Origin: Streptomyces sp. Alt3
Lineage (GTDB): Bacteria > Actinomycetota > Actinomycetes > Streptomycetales > Streptomycetaceae
Reading direction: 5' to 3'
DNA length: 64,000 nucleotides
NCBI RefSeq assembly: GCF_030719215.1
Contig: NZ_CP120983.1
Location: 5,704,001-5,768,000, forward strand
Positions 50,995 to 57,914 of the stretch are shown here, piece after piece. The notes below the pieces were generated by a model that ran no database searches, was not told where the DNA came from, and saw nothing but the letters and a program-made list of their open reading frames with translations. The translations under genes and the position numbers were made by a program. Numbering within the stretch: the first letter of the stretch is position 1; every line of letters starts with the position of its first letter.

Positions 50995-52299
50995 TCAACG
51001 ACCGTGGGCCGCGATGGCGGTCAGGGTCAGGTGGGAGGCGATGAACACGCGGTCACCGCCCACCGTCCACATGAACCCCACGTCCGGCTGCCCGGGGTCC
51101 CTGTATCTCCACCGGGCCCTGCCGGTGGCCGCGTCGATGGCCCACAGGGTCTTGGCGCTGTCGGTGGCGAAGACGGTGTCCGCCGAACACTGTGCGTTCT
51201 TGCCGCCCAGCCTGAGGGAGGCGTTGAACAGGTTCGAAGTGCCCGTGTCGCTGGCCCCGTCGAGCACGGCGACCCACTGGAGCGTGCCGTCGGCCGCGGC
51301 CAGGGCGACCAGGTCGCTGCCGACCGGTACGTAGACGGTCGCACCGTCCTGGCTGGAGAACGGGGTGCCGATCCGGACCTGGTCCCCGTTCTTCGCGTCG
51401 AAGCGCTGATGCCACTTCTCGCTGCCCGTGGCCGCGTCGACGGCGAACAGCGTGTTGCCGTTGCCCCCGGCGAAAAGGAACAGTCCGGCGGCGTAGCACG
51501 TCAGCGGCCAGCCGGTTGTGAAGTAGTGCGAGGCGTGCGGGACGGATACCTTCCAGCCGCGAGCACCCTTTCTGCCGGCGTCGATCATCTGGACACGGCC
51601 GGGCTTCTTGGCCGGAACGGCCGAGGCGGCAAGCAGGTGGGAACCGGTGGGCGGCACGAGCACGTTGTTGATGTCCGTGCCCTCGACCTGCCACAGCGGC
51701 TTGCCGGTCGCGGCGTTGAACGCACGGATGTAGCCGGTGGTCGGTTCCTTCGCGGAGAACTTTCCGTCAATCTTGAGTTCCGTCCCGCATACGTAGACCG
51801 TGTTCCCCAGGACCGCCACATAGGTGCTCGGGTACATCGATATGACCGTGCCGCCGCCGGGATCGGAAGCGGCAAGGTTGGTCGCCCACTTAGCCTTACC
51901 GCCGGCGGCGTCGAATGCCGCCAACACGCCTGACTGACTCGGTGTGTCGCAGAGCAGGTAGAACACGCCGTCCGCGTACGCCGTCGGGTACGTGCCGCTG
52001 CTCGCGCGGAAGTCCTTGGTCGTGTTCAGTGGGTGGAACATGGATTTCCCGGTCGCGGCGTCCAGGAAGGACGTGGCGGTGTCCGAAACCACCATCACCA
52101 CCTTGTCGGACGCCTCCAGGCAGGTGGGGGCGTTCTTTCCGGCTTCCGACCAGCTTGTGACGGCGTCGGGCCCGGCCAGAACTACCGGTTCCGGTCCGCC
52201 CGTCGAGGACGGCGACGCGGAGGTCGGCGCCGTGGACCGCCCGCCCGACGGAGAGGCCGGCCGTGCGGTGGACCCGGCCGGCCGGCTCGGCCCTCGGGT
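50995..52299 (-). CDS. PQQ-type beta-propeller part of a frameshifted kinase-like gene
   Basis: About 430 codons in a frame without its own start. After a Pro/Ser-rich linker (ARPASPSGGRSTAPTSASPS) it forms a quinoprotein-like propeller with repeats such as FLDAATGKSMF, AFDAAGGKAKWATNL, AFNAATGKPLWQVEG, AVDAATGSEKWHQRF and AIDAATGRARWRYRD. In Streptomyces the usual protein joins an N-terminal kinase, one membrane helix and this propeller in one chain. Here the reading frame shifts by -1 relative to the kinase around 52270-52300 (GC-rich GGCCGGCCGG). It is a decayed gene, a sequencing slip, or a programmed frameshift. Extracellular sensing is the likely role. Confidence 0.65.
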   Translation of the reverse strand, partial: TRGPSRPAGSTARPASPSGGRSTAPTSASPSSTGGPEPVVLAGPDAVTSWSEAGKNAPTCLEASDKVVMVVSDTATSFLDAATGKSMFHPLNTTKDFRASSGTYPTAYADGVFYLLCDTPSQSGVLAAFDAAGGKAKWATNLAASDPGGGTVISMYPSTYVAVLGNTVYVCGTELKIDGKFSAKEPTTGYIRAFNAATGKPLWQVEGTDINNVLVPPTGSHLLAASAVPAKKPGRVQMIDAGRKGARGWKVSVPHASHYFTTGWPLTCYAAGLFLFAGGNGNTLFAVDAATGSEKWHQRFDAKNGDQVRIGTPFSSQDGATVYVPVGSDLVALAAADGTLQWVAVLDGASDTGTSNLFNASLRLGGKNAQCSADTVFATDSAKTLWAIDAATGRARWRYRDPGQPDVGFMWTVGGDRVFIASHLTLTAIAAHGR

Positions 52300-53219
52300 G
52301 CCGGTGACGAGTCGCCGAAGAGGGCGAATGCCGCAGTGGTCCCGCCGAGCACGGCCGCGCCCCCGGCGAGAGCGATGATCAGCTTCCGGCGGCTGACGCC
52401 CGCGACGGCAGAGAACTCCGGCGGCGGAGGAAACGTGCCCCGGCCGATGCCTCCGGCGGACTCCGACCCCACCGCCGCAGTTGCGGCGGCCATGTCGGCG
52501 GTTACGGACGACGGAAGCCAACTGCCCTTCAGCGACGGCAGGTTCTGATGCTTCAAGTAGGCGACGAGCTGCTCCGCGGTGGGACGGTCCGGCGGGTCCG
52601 TGTACAGACAGCCGTCGATCACGTCGCGCAGTGACGCGGGGAGCGCGTCCGTGTCCGGCTCGATTCCGGAAGCGGCGAACAGCACGGTCGACCCGAGGTG
52701 GAACATGTCGTCCGTCGGTGACGGTGCCGGGCCGCCGGTGGCTTCCACCCTCCCCACGGCGCTGATGCGGGGCCCCTCCATGGTCAGCAGCACCGAGTCC
52801 GGGCTCACCTCGCCGTGGACCATCCCGGCCGCGTGGAGTGCGGTCAGGGCCCGGGCAAGGCCGTCGGCGAGCACCCGCAGAGCAGGTTCGGACAGCGGGC
52901 CGTGCCGGTCCACGGCCTGCCGGAGCGGCAGTCCGGCAGTGAACCGGGTCGCCAGCCAGGGAACCGGCGCGTCGGCGTCGGCATCCACCACCGGTACGAG
53001 GAAGTCATCGGACAGCGTCCGTGCCACCTCGACGGCGGCTCGGAAGCGGTCTCGGAACTCCGGGTCCGCGGCGAGTTCTGGGGCTACGACCGTGACGGTG
53101 ACGAGACTCCCCTCGTCCGTGCGCGCCGCGAAGACTTCGCTCCCGCCGACCGTGCGCTCTCTTCCGAGCAGGGCGTACGGCCCGATCCGATGGGCACCGT
53201 CTGCTCCGGGATGATTCAT
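52182..53219 (-). CDS. Ser/Thr kinase-like (pseudokinase) part of a frameshifted kinase/PQQ gene
   Basis: ATG 53219. Residues about 10-250 show a protein-kinase fold: IGPYALLGRERTVGGSEVFA, then strands with VTVTVV where the ATP-binding Lys should be, VHGEVSPDSVLL where HRDLKPxN is expected, and AVG in place of DFG. The catalytic Lys and both Asp residues are thus missing, so this is a pseudokinase. A membrane helix follows (LIIALAGGAAVLGGTTAAFALF). After it the reading frame runs into unrelated Arg/Pro text and stops at 52182, while the propeller continues in another frame. 10 bp after the TIR stop, same strand. Confidence 0.75.
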   Translation of the reverse strand: MNHPGADGAHRIGPYALLGRERTVGGSEVFAARTDEGSLVTVTVVAPELAADPEFRDRFRAAVEVARTLSDDFLVPVVDADADAPVPWLATRFTAGLPLRQAVDRHGPLSEPALRVLADGLARALTALHAAGMVHGEVSPDSVLLTMEGPRISAVGRVEATGGPAPSPTDDMFHLGSTVLFAASGIEPDTDALPASLRDVIDGCLYTDPPDRPTAEQLVAYLKHQNLPSLKGSWLPSSVTADMAAATAAVGSESAGGIGRGTFPPPPEFSAVAGVSRRKLIIALAGGAAVLGGTTAAFALFGDSSPAPEGRAGRPGPPHGRPLRRAGGPRRRPPRRRPRRADRNR

Positions 53220-53229
53220 CGTCCGCCCC

Positions 53230-53838
53230 TCACGCCAGCCTGATCGTCTGATCACGGGCCGCCTGGTAGGCGCTGCCGCCGCCGGACACATGGGCCGTCA
53301 TGGTCATGGACGGCTCCGGATCGGCGGCCGGCGATGTGCCGTGCCCGGGTTCGTCAGGGGTGCCGGCATCGGCACCGGACAGGAGAGAGGTCAGTTCGTC
53401 GCCCAAGTGCGCCAGCCCGTCCGGTAGATGGGTCTCCGGGACACGGAGGAACTGCAGGCCCGCCAGCTCCGCGATCACGGCCGGCAGAGCCGAGGCGTCG
53501 GGCAGCGGCGTCGCGTCACCCAGAAGGACCGGTACGACGCGGTTTCCCGCCCGCAGAGCTGTCGCGATCTCCACTCGGACCCAGTCGTGATCCCGGTCCA
53601 GAAGCCGCACACCGTCCTCGCCCCGCGCATCGAGCCACCCGGGACCGATCAGTACGCACATGAGCTCGCACTCGGCGGCCTGCCGCCGCAGGATCTCGGC
53701 GAAATCGGCCCCGGGCGGGATCGACTGGCCCGACTTGAAGATCTCGTCGGCACCTAAGCGTTCGGACAGTGCGTGATAGACGCGGTCTCGCATCCATCGG
53801 GAGTCCGGTTTGCGAAAGCTGAGGAATACGCGCGGCAC
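53230..53838 (-). CDS. TIR-domain protein with C-terminal AARD motif
   Basis: 202 aa from GTG 53838 (AAAGGGGG five bases upstream); a GTG at 53883 lacks a good site. TIR fold: PRVFLSFRKPDSRWMRDRVY (2-21), ADFAEILRRQAAECELMCVLIGPGW (44-68), then DWVRVEIATAL with Glu90 at the position of the catalytic Glu of TIR NADases, and VVPVLLGDA. A linker leads to HVSGGGSAYQAARDQTI (183-199), similar to motifs of the STAND and linker proteins. Probably an NAD-consuming or signalling effector triggered by the STAND receptor. First gene of the operon. Confidence 0.85.
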   Translation of the reverse strand: MPRVFLSFRKPDSRWMRDRVYHALSERLGADEIFKSGQSIPPGADFAEILRRQAAECELMCVLIGPGWLDARGEDGVRLLDRDHDWVRVEIATALRAGNRVVPVLLGDATPLPDASALPAVIAELAGLQFLRVPETHLPDGLAHLGDELTSLLSGADAGTPDEPGHGTSPAADPEPSMTMTAHVSGGGSAYQAARDQTIRLA

Positions 53839-53961
53839 AATTGCCCCCTTTCTGGGAAGCCTTGATTCAGGAAGTGTGCTCACCCTAGGGGCGGCGTACG
53901 CGCTCGGTGGCTATTCGCCGGGGATTGAATAGCGGCCGCAGGACTCCGTACGCTGACGGGT

Positions 53962-54324
53962 ATGGATCCGGCGGACAGCACGGCAGGGACGGTCCCGGGA
54001 GGGAGATCGGCCAGCATGCGTCTGCCACCGGGCGACTTCGGCGTCGTCCTGGCCACACTCCGGGCACGTCGGGGGTGGAGCGTGCGCGAGGCCGCCCGGC
54101 GTGCGAACGTCTCCGAAGGGCAGATCTGCAATCTGGAGAGCGGGTTGCGCAACCCGACGCCCGCTGTGGCTGCCGCATGCGACGCGGCCTTCGGCACCGG
54201 CGGGGAACTCGTCGAGCTGGCCGGGGCCGGACGCCGCGGCGCCCCGTCCGAGGACGTCGTCGAAGGCCGGCTCCGTGGTCTCCGGATACGAGCGGGTCCT
54301 GTGGGAGCTGAAGGGCATCGGTAG
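53962..54324 (+). CDS. XRE HTH part of a frameshifted HTH/TPR regulator
   Basis: Starts at ATG 53962 or, with GGGAGGGAG upstream, ATG 54016 (MRLPPGDFGVVLATLRARRG). HTH: VLATLRARRGWSVREAARRA then NVSEGQICNLESGLRNPTPA (about 27-66), a usual Streptomyces XRE with long TPR tail. After ELVELAGAGRRGAPS the frame loses sense and stops at 54324, while TPR-like text begins in the +1 frame near 54240. The gene is opposite the TIR operon and probably regulated it when intact. Confidence 0.65.
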   Translation: MDPADSTAGTVPGGRSASMRLPPGDFGVVLATLRARRGWSVREAARRANVSEGQICNLESGLRNPTPAVAAACDAAFGTGGELVELAGAGRRGAPSEDVVEGRLRGLRIRAGPVGAEGHR

Positions 54325-55150
54325 ATCCACCGGACCGAGGTTCGTCAGCGCCTCGATGAAGTCGATCACGCGGATCCTGACAGACGCCGGTCCGCACGCC
54401 GTTGGCGAGCAGCGTGCCGAGATCTGGCTGCTGGCCTCACGGTTCGCCGAATACACGGGCTGGATGGCACAAGAGGCGGGAAATCCCGCGGAGGCGTTGC
54501 GCTGGACGAATCTCGCCGTCCGCTGGGGCGCATACGGCGGGGACGAAACGGTGGCCGCGTATGCCCTCGTCCGCAAGGCGTTCATCGCCCAGCACCGCGG
54601 TGACACCTGTGCGGCGATCGGCTTCGCCGACCAGGCGGCCGGGCATCCGGCGGCCAACCCGGTGATCCGCGCGCACGCCGCGCGACGCGCGGCCCAGGGG
54701 CATGCGCGCCGAGGCGATGCGGGGGCATGCCAGGAGGCACTGGAGCGGTTCAGAAGCCACGCCGCCGAGGTCATCGGCGAACGGACCCCTCACTGGGGCC
54801 CGCGCATCGAGAACGGCAACCCTCGGCTCATCGAGGCGTCCTGCATGCTCAGCCTCCGTCGTTTCGAGCTGGCCGCCGACCTTTTCGCCGCCGACCACCG
54901 GCCGGCCGAACCGGCGGACAGTAACTCCCAGGCCCGCTTCGCGGTTCGGCAGGCGACAGCCCTGGCCGGTGCCGGCCGCCTCGACGACGCCTGTCAGATC
55001 GCCGAGGCCACGCTGCCCGTGATCAAGCGCATCGATTCGGCCACCGTCCGCGCGGAGCTGGGCCGTTTCGTGGAACAGGCCCGGACCTGGAGAGCCAGCC
55101 CGGGCCAACTTGCCCTCATCGACGCATCGGCTGCCCTCGCGATCGGCTGA
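54245..55150 (+). CDS. TPR-like C-terminal part of the frameshifted XRE regulator
   Basis: About 300 codons continuing the regulator in another frame. WELKGIGRSTGPRFVSASM opens it, followed by paired helices: EQRAEIWLLASRFAEYTGWM, NPAEALRWTNLAVRWGAYGG, ETVAAYALVRKAFIAQHRGD, SARAHAARRAAQGHARRGD-like, and SQARFAVRQATALAGAGRLD. These are tetratricopeptide-type repeats seen in Streptomyces HTH/TPR transcriptional regulators. Without the shift the protein would be ~395 aa, the normal length. Whether the shift is real or a sequence error cannot be told. Confidence 0.6.
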   Translation, partial: RPRTSSKAGSVVSGYERVLWELKGIGRSTGPRFVSASMKSITRILTDAGPHAVGEQRAEIWLLASRFAEYTGWMAQEAGNPAEALRWTNLAVRWGAYGGDETVAAYALVRKAFIAQHRGDTCAAIGFADQAAGHPAANPVIRAHAARRAAQGHARRGDAGACQEALERFRSHAAEVIGERTPHWGPRIENGNPRLIEASCMLSLRRFELAADLFAADHRPAEPADSNSQARFAVRQATALAGAGRLDDACQIAEATLPVIKRIDSATVRAELGRFVEQARTWRASPGQLALIDASAALAIG

Positions 55151-55362
55151 CAGCAGGACGTATCCGTGCTCTCCGCGCGCGGGGATGGTCCGTGCCGCGC
55201 TGCAGAGGTGTGCGTCCTTGGCTGCGGAACGAGATCTCTCGAGGAGGGGCAGGTGTCCGTCGGGGCTGGCAGATGCTCACTCTCACCCCGGGGCCTTCTG
55301 TAATGCGGCGAATGAAGTCACCTGGACTTCCCCCGAAGCCGGCAGGTGAGTACGACGCGCCT

Positions 55363-55440
55363 GATGCGGTGCAGCGAACGCTGCACCGCATCCGCTGGAA
55401 CCGGATCGAGCGGGGCGCAGCCGGGCCGATATGCCCGGCT
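55363..55440. repeat. Two hairpins next to the right direct repeat
   Basis: GATGCGGTGCAGCG-AA-CGCTGCACCGCATC (55363-55392) is a perfect 14-bp stem. AGCCGGGC-CGATAT-GCCCGGCT (55419-55440) is a second 8-bp stem. A smaller counterpart of the first one lies at the same distance before the left repeat (46424-46441). Confidence 0.55.
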
Positions 55441-55476
55441 CTCTGAGGAAACTGCAGGTGAGACGCGCCACCGGTT

Positions 55477-55532
55477 TGGGTTCGAGTCCCACCCGCCCCA
55501 CCAGTTTCACCCTGCGGAAACGTTCTGACCTG
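55477..55532 (+). repeat. Right 56-bp direct repeat with tRNA 3' end (attachment-site-like)
   Basis: Identical to 46542-46597: T-arm core, CCGCCCC acceptor strand, ACCA and 26 bp of tail. The 5' half of a tRNA is not visible to the left; a partial GGGGCGC near 55412 pairs with the acceptor strand at six positions, but the D and anticodon arms are not convincing. Right border of the TIR/STAND segment. Confidence 0.8.
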
Positions 55533-55599
55533 CGGAAACGTCGATTTCTCGGCTGTCCTCCGTGCGGTATGCCTGCGCGCCGTGCGGTACCGGACCCGC

Positions 55600-55740
55600 T
55601 GGCGCATCGTGGCAGCGCCCCTTGAAGCGCGTCTGATCCGGCCCTTTTGTGACGAGCGCCCGGTCGAACACCGCGATGTGGTCGGCGGCAGGGTTGGCTC
55701 CGGAGCGACCGGGCCACAGCTGTCCCGACACGGCCGCGCG
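55600..55740 (-). pseudogene. Transposase fragment (IS1380/IS4-like)
   Basis: The minus-strand reading SGQLWPGRSGANPAADHIAVF (about 55732-55670) resembles the conserved LRPGNAGSNTAADHI block of IS1380-type transposases. Nothing convincing extends beyond ~45 codons, and no inverted repeats were found. A remnant of an insertion next to the right repeat. Confidence 0.4.
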
Positions 55741-55863
55741 ACCGACTCCGACCGTCCGGGCGACCGGACAGCAGTTCGTACGTCACGTCCGCGACGGGCG
55801 CGTCGCGACCTGCTGGGCTGCCCACGCGCGCCCTGCGGCCCAAGGACCGTGGGGTGGCCGGCG

Positions 55864-57036
55864 TCACCGGTACAGGAAGCGGTCGACGCAGAGGAAGCGC
55901 AGGGCGAAGACAAGGGTCATGGCTGTCGCCGTGGCCAGCAGGGGCGTGAGGCCGAGGCCGGACACGAGCAGCAGCATGAGGGGAATTCGGGCCACGAGAT
56001 CGGCGTTGGCGAGCGCGATGAAGCTCAGCAGCCGTGCGCGAGGGCCCATGTGTTTGCGTCCGCGGTAGAGCACCCTGTCGATGAGCACGAAGTTCCAGAG
56101 CACACCGACCTGGTTTGCCATGACCTCGGCGGCCGCGTAGTGAAGGCCGGTCCTGTGGGTCAGCGCCCACAGGACCGCGAGGTTCGGCAGGAACCCGGAC
56201 AGGCCGATCGCTCCGACGGCGAGCGCGCGGGTGGGCATACCGCTGGTGCGCAGGCGTAGCAGATGACGCAGGAACCGTAGCCCCTCGCGCACGGTCGACT
56301 TGGACTCGCCCGCGTAACGGACGCCGAAGTCGTACGCCACTTCTGTGACAGAGCGAGGACGGCTGCGGACGATCAGTTCCAGGAGGATCTTGTAGCCCAA
56401 GGGCCTTACAGCACCGGTGCCTTGTGCACGGCTGACCACATCACGGCCAATGGCGAAGTAGCCGCTCATGGGATCGGTGACGTCGCGCAGGACTTTCGGG
56501 AAGAGCGCCTTGGCCACCGATGTGGAAAAGCCGGACACCAGGACGCGGTACCGGGTGCCGAGGCCGCTGTGATCCCCACCGCCGGTGTAGCGGCTCGCGA
56601 TGACGAGCTCGGCCCCCGTCTCCTCGCCCTTGGCGATCAATTCGGGCAGCAGTGTGGGCGGGTGCTGGAGGTCCGCGTCCATGACGACGATCCACGGGGA
56701 GACGCTGAGGGCGATGCCCTCCATGACCGCACCTCCCAGACCACCCACCGGGTCTGCCCGATGGTGCACGCGGACCTCGATCGGCAGTCGCACGGCCTCC
56801 TTCTCGATCGCCTCGGGGGTGTTGTCCGTCGAATCGTCGACGAAGAGCACCGAGAACTCCTGACCGGGTGGCACGGCAGCGGATATACGACTCAGCAGCT
56901 CGGGTATGTTCGCGGCTTCGTTGAATGTCGGAATCACAATGGTGACCCGGCGGCCTTCGGCTGCGTCCGCGGAATTCTCCAAATGGAGGGAGACGGGTTT
57001 CGGCTCGGACTCCGAGGGGGACGCACTCGCGGTCAT
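55864..57036 (-). CDS. Polyprenyl-phosphate glycosyltransferase with GtrA-like membrane domain
   Basis: 390 aa from ATG 57036 (GGGAGG upstream). GT-A family 2 domain: VTIVIPTFNEAANIPELL (about 31-48), VLFVDDSTDNTPEAI, VVMDADLQHPPTLLPELI with the DxD, SRYTGGGDHSGLG and GYKILLELIVRS. From about 250 on, four helices form a GtrA domain (GLSGFLPNLAVLWALTHRTG; VGVLWNFVLIDRVLYRGR). Such proteins charge polyprenyl phosphate with mannose or glucose (DPM1-like) for extracytoplasmic glycosylation. In lipoglycopeptide clusters, a mannosyltransferase uses that donor. It is divergent from the cluster genes. Confidence 0.85.
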   Translation of the reverse strand: MTASASPSESEPKPVSLHLENSADAAEGRRVTIVIPTFNEAANIPELLSRISAAVPPGQEFSVLFVDDSTDNTPEAIEKEAVRLPIEVRVHHRADPVGGLGGAVMEGIALSVSPWIVVMDADLQHPPTLLPELIAKGEETGAELVIASRYTGGGDHSGLGTRYRVLVSGFSTSVAKALFPKVLRDVTDPMSGYFAIGRDVVSRAQGTGAVRPLGYKILLELIVRSRPRSVTEVAYDFGVRYAGESKSTVREGLRFLRHLLRLRTSGMPTRALAVGAIGLSGFLPNLAVLWALTHRTGLHYAAAEVMANQVGVLWNFVLIDRVLYRGRKHMGPRARLLSFIALANADLVARIPLMLLLVSGLGLTPLLATATAMTLVFALRFLCVDRFLYR

Positions 57037-57309
57037 CAATTCCTCCCGGGAAGGCTGGTTCTCATCGGACGTCGATGGTCCGGCGAAGTGGCAGCATCCC
57101 GCCCCATGTTTCGCTGACAAGTCAAGCTGATGTCTCCGCAAAGGCACTTGATCCCTGCTGTGACCCGGGTTTCTCGGCTGCCGCTCGAAGAGCTGACCCA
57201 GCCGACGGAGCGCGCTCCACGAGATCATCGAAGGCCCGGGTGACGACACGGCGGGGCGACGAGCGCGCGTACCGCTGTCCGCGCTGCGCGCCCAGGCGGC
57301 GGTCCCCGG

Positions 57310-57754
57310 GGCGTACCCCGTGGCTGCTCCCCGCCGAGGCGAGGCGGGCCATCCCCTCGCGCGGTCCGTCCACCGACATCGACGATCCGTCGGCGCTCCG
57401 CCGAACGCGAGTCCCAGCGCGACCGGCTCGCGGTCGTGGCGCGCGGGCGGACGGTGCTGCTGCAGGGCGGAGACCGCGCGGAGACCTGTGCCCGGCCGGG
57501 CCGCCGACGCGATCCGCGGGTTCGTAGAGGGGCGCCGCGCCCTGGGCACACATCCGGGCGGCGTGCACATGGATCGACCGGCGACGGCGTCACCGAGTGC
57601 GTGGGTGGCAGCAATGCCGTTTCGGCGGAAGGCCCCGCACCACCGCTACGAGACGGCCTGTGGCTCGCGCCTGAACCACGCCCGCTCGCCGGACCTCGCC
57701 TTCCCGCTCGCCGGGATGTACCGGGACGGCATCCCGCTCCGACCTGCTGCCTGA
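57310..57754 (+). pseudogene. Remnant of class II DAHP synthase
   Basis: Pieces in different frames match the ends of class II 3-deoxy-D-arabino-heptulosonate 7-phosphate synthase: ESQRDRLAVVARGRTVLLQG then GDRAETC (compare LQGGDCAETF; the Cys is now Arg), then TGDGVTECVGG, then HHRYETACGSRLNHARSPDL with LAFPLAG. Together these are the N-terminal third joined to the C-terminal end, with the middle ~250 residues deleted and at least two frameshifts. In peptide antibiotic clusters this enzyme feeds the shikimate route to hydroxyphenylglycine. Confidence 0.65.
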
Positions 57755-57756
57755 CC

Positions 57757-57794
57757 GCCCAGTTTCACCTGTCGGTCAAAGACGTGGCTGCGCG
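57757..57794 (+). repeat. 38-bp element, copy 1 (upstream of hydroxylase gene)
   Basis: GCCCAGTTTCACCTGTCGGT...GTGGCTGCGCG. Matches 61013-61050 at 36 of 38 positions. It lies about 120 bp before the hydroxylase start. A shared promoter or regulator site of the cluster is likely. Confidence 0.6.
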
Positions 57795-57914
57795 CCGGCA
57801 TTTTCGAAAGAATCGAGGAGCCGAATTCATCGGGCATGAATGTGAATCCGCCTCAAGCCTTGCACGTCTGATATCGATAACGCCGTCGACCGGCGGGACT
57901 GAAGGATGGTTCTT

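Noticed and set aside
55412..55501. Possible complete tRNA ending at the right repeat
   Set aside because: GGGGCGC can pair with the acceptor strand at six of seven positions, but the D and anticodon arms do not form and position 49-65 mispairs. Treated as a 3' fragment.
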